Below are positions 61,302 through 64,000 of a stretch of DNA of 64,000 nt, piece after piece. The position numbers and the translations under genes were made by a program. The notes below the pieces were generated by a model. That model saw only the letters and a list, made by a program, of their open reading frames with translations, was not told the origin of the DNA and made no database searches. The first letter of the stretch is position 1; each line of letters begins with the position of its first letter. The DNA comes from Sphingomonas abaci (lineage in GTDB: Bacteria; Pseudomonadota; Alphaproteobacteria; Sphingomonadales; Sphingomonadaceae), in the NCBI RefSeq assembly GCF_014199625.1, contig NZ_JACHNY010000001.1, positions 682,001-746,000 on the forward strand. The letters run 5' to 3'.

Positions 61302-61958
61302 ATGCCCGAAGTCATCTTTCCCGGACCCGAGGGTCGCCTGGAGGGGCGTTTCGCCCCCGCCCCCCGGCCGCGCGCGCCCGTCGCCATGATCCTGCACCCG
61401 CATCCTTCCTCCGGGGGCACGATGAACAACCGCATCGTGCAGGAACTCTACAAGACGTTCCAGCGGCGCGGTTTCGCCACGCTGCGCTTCAACTTCCGCG
61501 GGGTCGGCAAGAGCCAGGGCGTGTTCGACAACGGCATCGGCGAGCTGTCCGACGCCGCCTCGGCGCTCGACTGGGTGCAGAGCTTCCATCCGGAAGCGTC
61601 GACGACCTGGGTGGCGGGCTTCGGCTTCGGCGCGTGGATCGGCATGCAACTGCTGATGCGCCGGCCGGAGATCCGCGGCTTCATCTCGATTGCGCCGCCC
61701 GCCAACATGTTCGACTTCACCTTCCTCGCCCCCTGCCCCTCCTCGGGCATCATCATCCAGGGCGAGCAGGACGAGGTGGTGACGCCCGGCGCGGTGCAGA
61801 AGCTGGTCGACAAGCTGCGCACCCAGAAGCACATCACCATCCACCACGACACGATTCCCAAGGCGAACCATTTCTTCGAGCATGAGATGCCCGAGCTGAT
61901 GGGGTCGGTGGACCGCTATCTCGACATGCGCCTGGACCCGCGCTCGCCGATCAAGTGA
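61302..61958 (+). CDS. alpha/beta-hydrolase-fold protein lacking the nucleophile serine
   Basis: 218 residues, similar to the COG2945-type alpha/beta hydrolases. The oxyanion HPHPSSGGTMNN, NFRGVGKSQG and the terminal His in KANHFFEHEM are present. The nucleophile elbow reads AGFGFGAW, with Gly where GxSxG hydrolases have Ser. Asp remains in GEQDEVV. Either the enzyme works without a classical triad or it is a non-enzymatic relative. ATG 61302. Confidence 0.82.
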   Translation: MPEVIFPGPEGRLEGRFAPAPRPRAPVAMILHPHPSSGGTMNNRIVQELYKTFQRRGFATLRFNFRGVGKSQGVFDNGIGELSDAASALDWVQSFHPEASTTWVAGFGFGAWIGMQLLMRRPEIRGFISIAPPANMFDFTFLAPCPSSGIIIQGEQDEVVTPGAVQKLVDKLRTQKHITIHHDTIPKANHFFEHEMPELMGSVDRYLDMRLDPRSPIK

Positions 61959-61986
61959 TCGCGACCGCTTCGGCGTGATCGCGGAT

Positions 61987-62018
61987 GAAGCCCGCTGGTC
62001 GCTCGACCGGCGGGCTTC
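61987..62018. terminator. strong bidirectional hairpin
   Basis: GAAGCCCGC (61987-61995) with GCGGGCTTC (62010-62018), and an inner GGTC/GACC pair around a 4-nt loop. It lies between the hydrolase-fold gene (+) and the small membrane protein gene (-). No clear T-run on either side. Confidence 0.55.
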
Positions 62019-62072
62019 GTGTTGGGACGGGCGCCTGGAACGCCGGGCAGAGCGCGAAATCCGCCTGCCGTG

Positions 62073-62252
62073 CTATATCGACCAGATCACCACGTTCCCC
62101 AGCAGCACCGCCGCCAGCACGATCATCAACACGCCCTTGCGCCGGTCGCGCCGCCCCCGGATCAGCCGCACGCCGCCGATCAGGCAAGCGAAGCAGGCCA
62201 GCATCGCCAGGCTCGGCGCGGCCGCCGCGATGCCGCCGAGCGGCCCGGTCAC
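62073..62252 (-). CDS. small two-helix membrane protein coupled to threonine dehydratase
   Basis: 59 residues, GTG start 62252 overlapping the dehydratase stop by GTGA. Two hydrophobic helices (APSLAMLACFACLIGGVRLI and GVLMIVLAAVLLGNVVIWSI) flank a basic RGRRDRRKG loop. No recognised domain. The four-base overlap and lack of competing frames support a real gene. Confidence 0.65.
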   Translation of the reverse strand: MTGPLGGIAAAAPSLAMLACFACLIGGVRLIRGRRDRRKGVLMIVLAAVLLGNVVIWSI

Positions 62253-63223
62253 GCGGTGCCCGCCGCCGCCAGCGCGCGCGCATAGGCGGCCAAGTCGACA
62301 TTGCCGCCCGACAGCACCACGAGCGTGCCGTCCGCCGGCGCCACCTGCCCGGTCAGCACCGCCGCCAGCGCCACCGCGCCGCCCGGCTCGATCACCAGCC
62401 GCAGCCGCTCCGCCGCCCAGGCTTGCGCGCGCCCGATCGCGGCCTCGCTGACCGCCAACCCTTCCGCCCCGCGCCGCGCCAGCACGTCGAAGGTCAGGGG
62501 CGATACGCGCGGCGTCTGCAGCGCATCGCAGGCGGTCGGCGGCGGCGCGTCGCCGACCGGCTCGATCCAGCCCGCCTCCAGGCTGCGGCGCATGTCGTCC
62601 CAGCCCTCTGGCTCGACCACCGTGATCCGCGCCTCGGGCAGGGCGAGCGCCATCCCCGCCGCCAGCCCGCCGCCGCCGCACGGCACCACCGCCTGAACGG
62701 GCGCGCCGACGCCCAGCGCCTGCATCTGCGCCGCCGCCTCGACCCCGCAACTCCCCTGTCCCTCGATGATCCAGGGATCGTCGAAGCTGGGCACCAGCAC
62801 CGCGCCGCGCGCCTCCGCCAGCGCGGCGGCGATCGCCTCGCGGCTCTGCGTCGCGCGGTCATAGGCGACCACCTCCGCGCCCAGCGCCAGCGTCCCCTCC
62901 CGCTTCGCGCGCGGCGCATCGGCCGGCATGACGATGGTGGCCGCGATGCCGAGTCGCTTCGCCGCCCAGGCCACCCCTTGCGCGTGATTGCCCGACGAGA
63001 AGGCGACGACGCCGCGTCGCCGCTGCCCCTCGTCCAGCGCGGTCAGCCGGTGCCACGCCCCGCGCAGCTTGAACGCCCCCATGGGCTGCAATGATTCGGC
63101 CTTCAGGAACACGGTCCGGCCGCGAATCTCCGCCGTGTAGAGCGGTGTCGGCGGCACCACCCGCGCCAGCTTTTCCGCAGCGTCGCGCACCCCGGCGCGG
63201 GTCGGCTGTCGCAGGATTGTCAC
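62249..63223 (-). CDS. threonine/serine dehydratase (short type, no ACT domain)
   Basis: 324 residues, GTG start 63223. PLP Lys in GAFKLRGAW, SSGNHAQG and CGGGGLAAG motifs. About the length of catabolic (TdcB/serine racemase-like) enzymes and without regulatory domain, unlike the one at 55308-56552. Could deaminate threonine or serine, or act as a racemase. Coupled to a small membrane protein downstream. Confidence 0.9.
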   Translation of the reverse strand: MTILRQPTRAGVRDAAEKLARVVPPTPLYTAEIRGRTVFLKAESLQPMGAFKLRGAWHRLTALDEGQRRRGVVAFSSGNHAQGVAWAAKRLGIAATIVMPADAPRAKREGTLALGAEVVAYDRATQSREAIAAALAEARGAVLVPSFDDPWIIEGQGSCGVEAAAQMQALGVGAPVQAVVPCGGGGLAAGMALALPEARITVVEPEGWDDMRRSLEAGWIEPVGDAPPPTACDALQTPRVSPLTFDVLARRGAEGLAVSEAAIGRAQAWAAERLRLVIEPGGAVALAAVLTGQVAPADGTLVVLSGGNVDLAAYARALAAAGTA

Positions 63224-63362
63224 TTTTTACCGCTCCCTCGATTCAACCACTTTACATGTGGGTTCGGCGACCATAGATCGCGCCTCCGCTGCCCCATGGG
63301 ACTTCCAACCGCAAGGCAGCTTTTGTCACCGTATGCCGCAAGGCAATTGGAGGTCCCTTGAG

Positions 63363-64000
63363 TTGCACAAGCATCATAGCGCGCTGGGGCTAGCGGCCCG
63401 TACGACCGCCGTTTCCTCCGTCCTGGAGCGCGGCATCGATATCGCCAAGCGGAAGCCGGTCGAACCGGTCACGCTCGTTCGCCCCCATGCCGCGGCACGG
63501 GCCGCCCGATTCTTCGTCGAGAGGTTTCCGGGCCGGTCGATGTATGCGGTCAAGGCGAATCCGTCTCCCGATCTGCTCCGTGTCCTGTGGGACAACGGCA
63601 TCACCTTCTACGACACGGCGTCGATCGCCGAAGTGCGTCTGGTGAAGTCGACCCTGCCGGAGGCGACCTGCTGCTTCATGCATCCGGTCAAGTCCGAGGA
63701 AGCGATCGCCGAGGCGTATTTCGTCCATGGCGTGCGGACCTTCTCCCTTGACAGCATGGAAGAGCTGGCGAAGATCGTCCGTGGCACCGACGGCGCCACC
63801 GACCTGACGCTGTGCGTGCGGATGCGCGTGTCCTCCGAGTTCGCCAAGCTGAGCCTGGGCTCGAAGTTCGGCGTCGACCCGGCGGAGGCGGCGGAGCTGC
63901 TGATGGCGACCCGCCAGGTCGCCGACGCGCTCGGCATCTGCTTCCATGTCGGCAGCCAGACCATGTCGCCCGACGCGTACAGCAACGCGATGGAGCGGGT
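63363..64000 (+). CDS. ornithine/lysine decarboxylase, fold-III PLP enzyme (3' end outside window)
   Basis: The frame is open from TTG 63363 to the window end (212 residues seen). GGAGG at 63349-63353 is 9 nt upstream and no ATG in frame is nearer the conserved start. The PLP Lys lies in MYAVKANPSP; FYDTASIAEV, MHPVKSEEAI, LSLGSKFGV and CFHVGSQT are typical of eukaryotic-type ornithine decarboxylases found in alphaproteobacteria. Would produce putrescine for polyamine synthesis. Confidence 0.88.
   Translation, partial: MHKHHSALGLAARTTAVSSVLERGIDIAKRKPVEPVTLVRPHAAARAARFFVERFPGRSMYAVKANPSPDLLRVLWDNGITFYDTASIAEVRLVKSTLPEATCCFMHPVKSEEAIAEAYFVHGVRTFSLDSMEELAKIVRGTDGATDLTLCVRMRVSSEFAKLSLGSKFGVDPAEAAELLMATRQVADALGICFHVGSQTMSPDAYSNAMER

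Overview
The window is a gapless stretch of high-GC alphaproteobacterial chromosome. Gene content points to the order Sphingomonadales (Sphingomonas or a close relative): a CtrA cell-cycle regulator with CcrM-type GANTC sites in its promoter, GGAAC-N16-CGTT promoters of the EcfG general stress response, a BapA-type giant adhesin, the ctaB-coxF-ctaG-ctaE cytochrome oxidase cluster, a K(+)-independent H(+)-pyrophosphatase, and dispersed CCCCGGCGAAGGCCGGGG repeats. Reading frames are dense, and many genes overlap by four bases (ATGA, GTGA or TTGA), so translational coupling is common. Because third codon positions are GC-rich, very long antisense open frames occur everywhere; these were rejected.

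Layout. 1-2.7 kb: the end of a spore-photoproduct-lyase family gene, a semialdehyde dehydrogenase and a hemerythrin-domain protein. 3.1-15.6 kb: a biofilm secretion island made of a 2559-residue adhesin with 21 tandem Ig-like repeats and its own type I secretion operon (TolC-like, ABC exporter, HlyD-like). A MarR-like regulator behind a palindrome and a membrane diguanylate cyclase follow. 17.7-23.7 kb: a TonB-dependent receptor divergent from an orphan multi-PAS hybrid histidine kinase. 23.8-29.4 kb: small proteins, a SPOR lipoprotein, nusB, thiL and hppA. 29.5-34.3 kb: an S9 peptidase, then a three-gene stress operon (SRPBCC, Zn-ADH, SDR) on the minus strand. 34.5-38.3 kb: cytochrome c oxidase assembly genes with subunit III, without subunits I and II. 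38.4-40.8 kb: three TadE/TadG-type genes. 40.8-42.0 kb: a PQQ-type sugar dehydrogenase lipoprotein. 42.2-48.8 kb: the rimP-nusA-(tautomerase)-ylxR-infB-rbfA translation operon. 49.0-51.4 kb: wrbA and pirin, divergent from a LysR regulator. 51.4-53.4 kb: an AI-2E family transporter and ctrA. 53.6-57.9 kb: an amidohydrolase, threonine ammonia-lyase, a stress-type small secreted protein and the Bpt aminoacyl transferase. 57.9-58.0 kb: the SRP RNA gene on the minus strand. 58.1-61.3 kb: two small basic secreted proteins, an adrenodoxin-type ferredoxin and two tandem cysteine desulfurases. 61.3-64 kb: an alpha/beta-hydrolase-fold protein lacking its nucleophile, a second threonine dehydratase coupled to a 59-residue membrane protein, and the start of an ornithine-decarboxylase-like gene cut by the window end.

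Functionally the window mixes housekeeping (translation factors, SRP RNA, haem o and Cu delivery to cytochrome oxidase, Fe-S assembly) with surface and stress functions. The most distinctive accessory element is the adhesin/T1SS island with an adjacent c-di-GMP synthase. Recurrent regulatory motifs (one exact and two near-consensus EcfG promoters; CtrA boxes before ctrA and the Tad-like genes; a LysR palindrome) are read directly from sequence but are untested. I found no CRISPR array, tRNA, rRNA, insertion sequence or prophage. I did not find a wholly new multi-gene system. The best candidates for a second look are the adhesin island, the tautomerase inside the nusA-infB operon, the double cysteine-desulfurase/ferredoxin operon, the nucleophile-less hydrolase, the G-quadruplex tract before ctaE, and the EcfG-driven small secreted protein.
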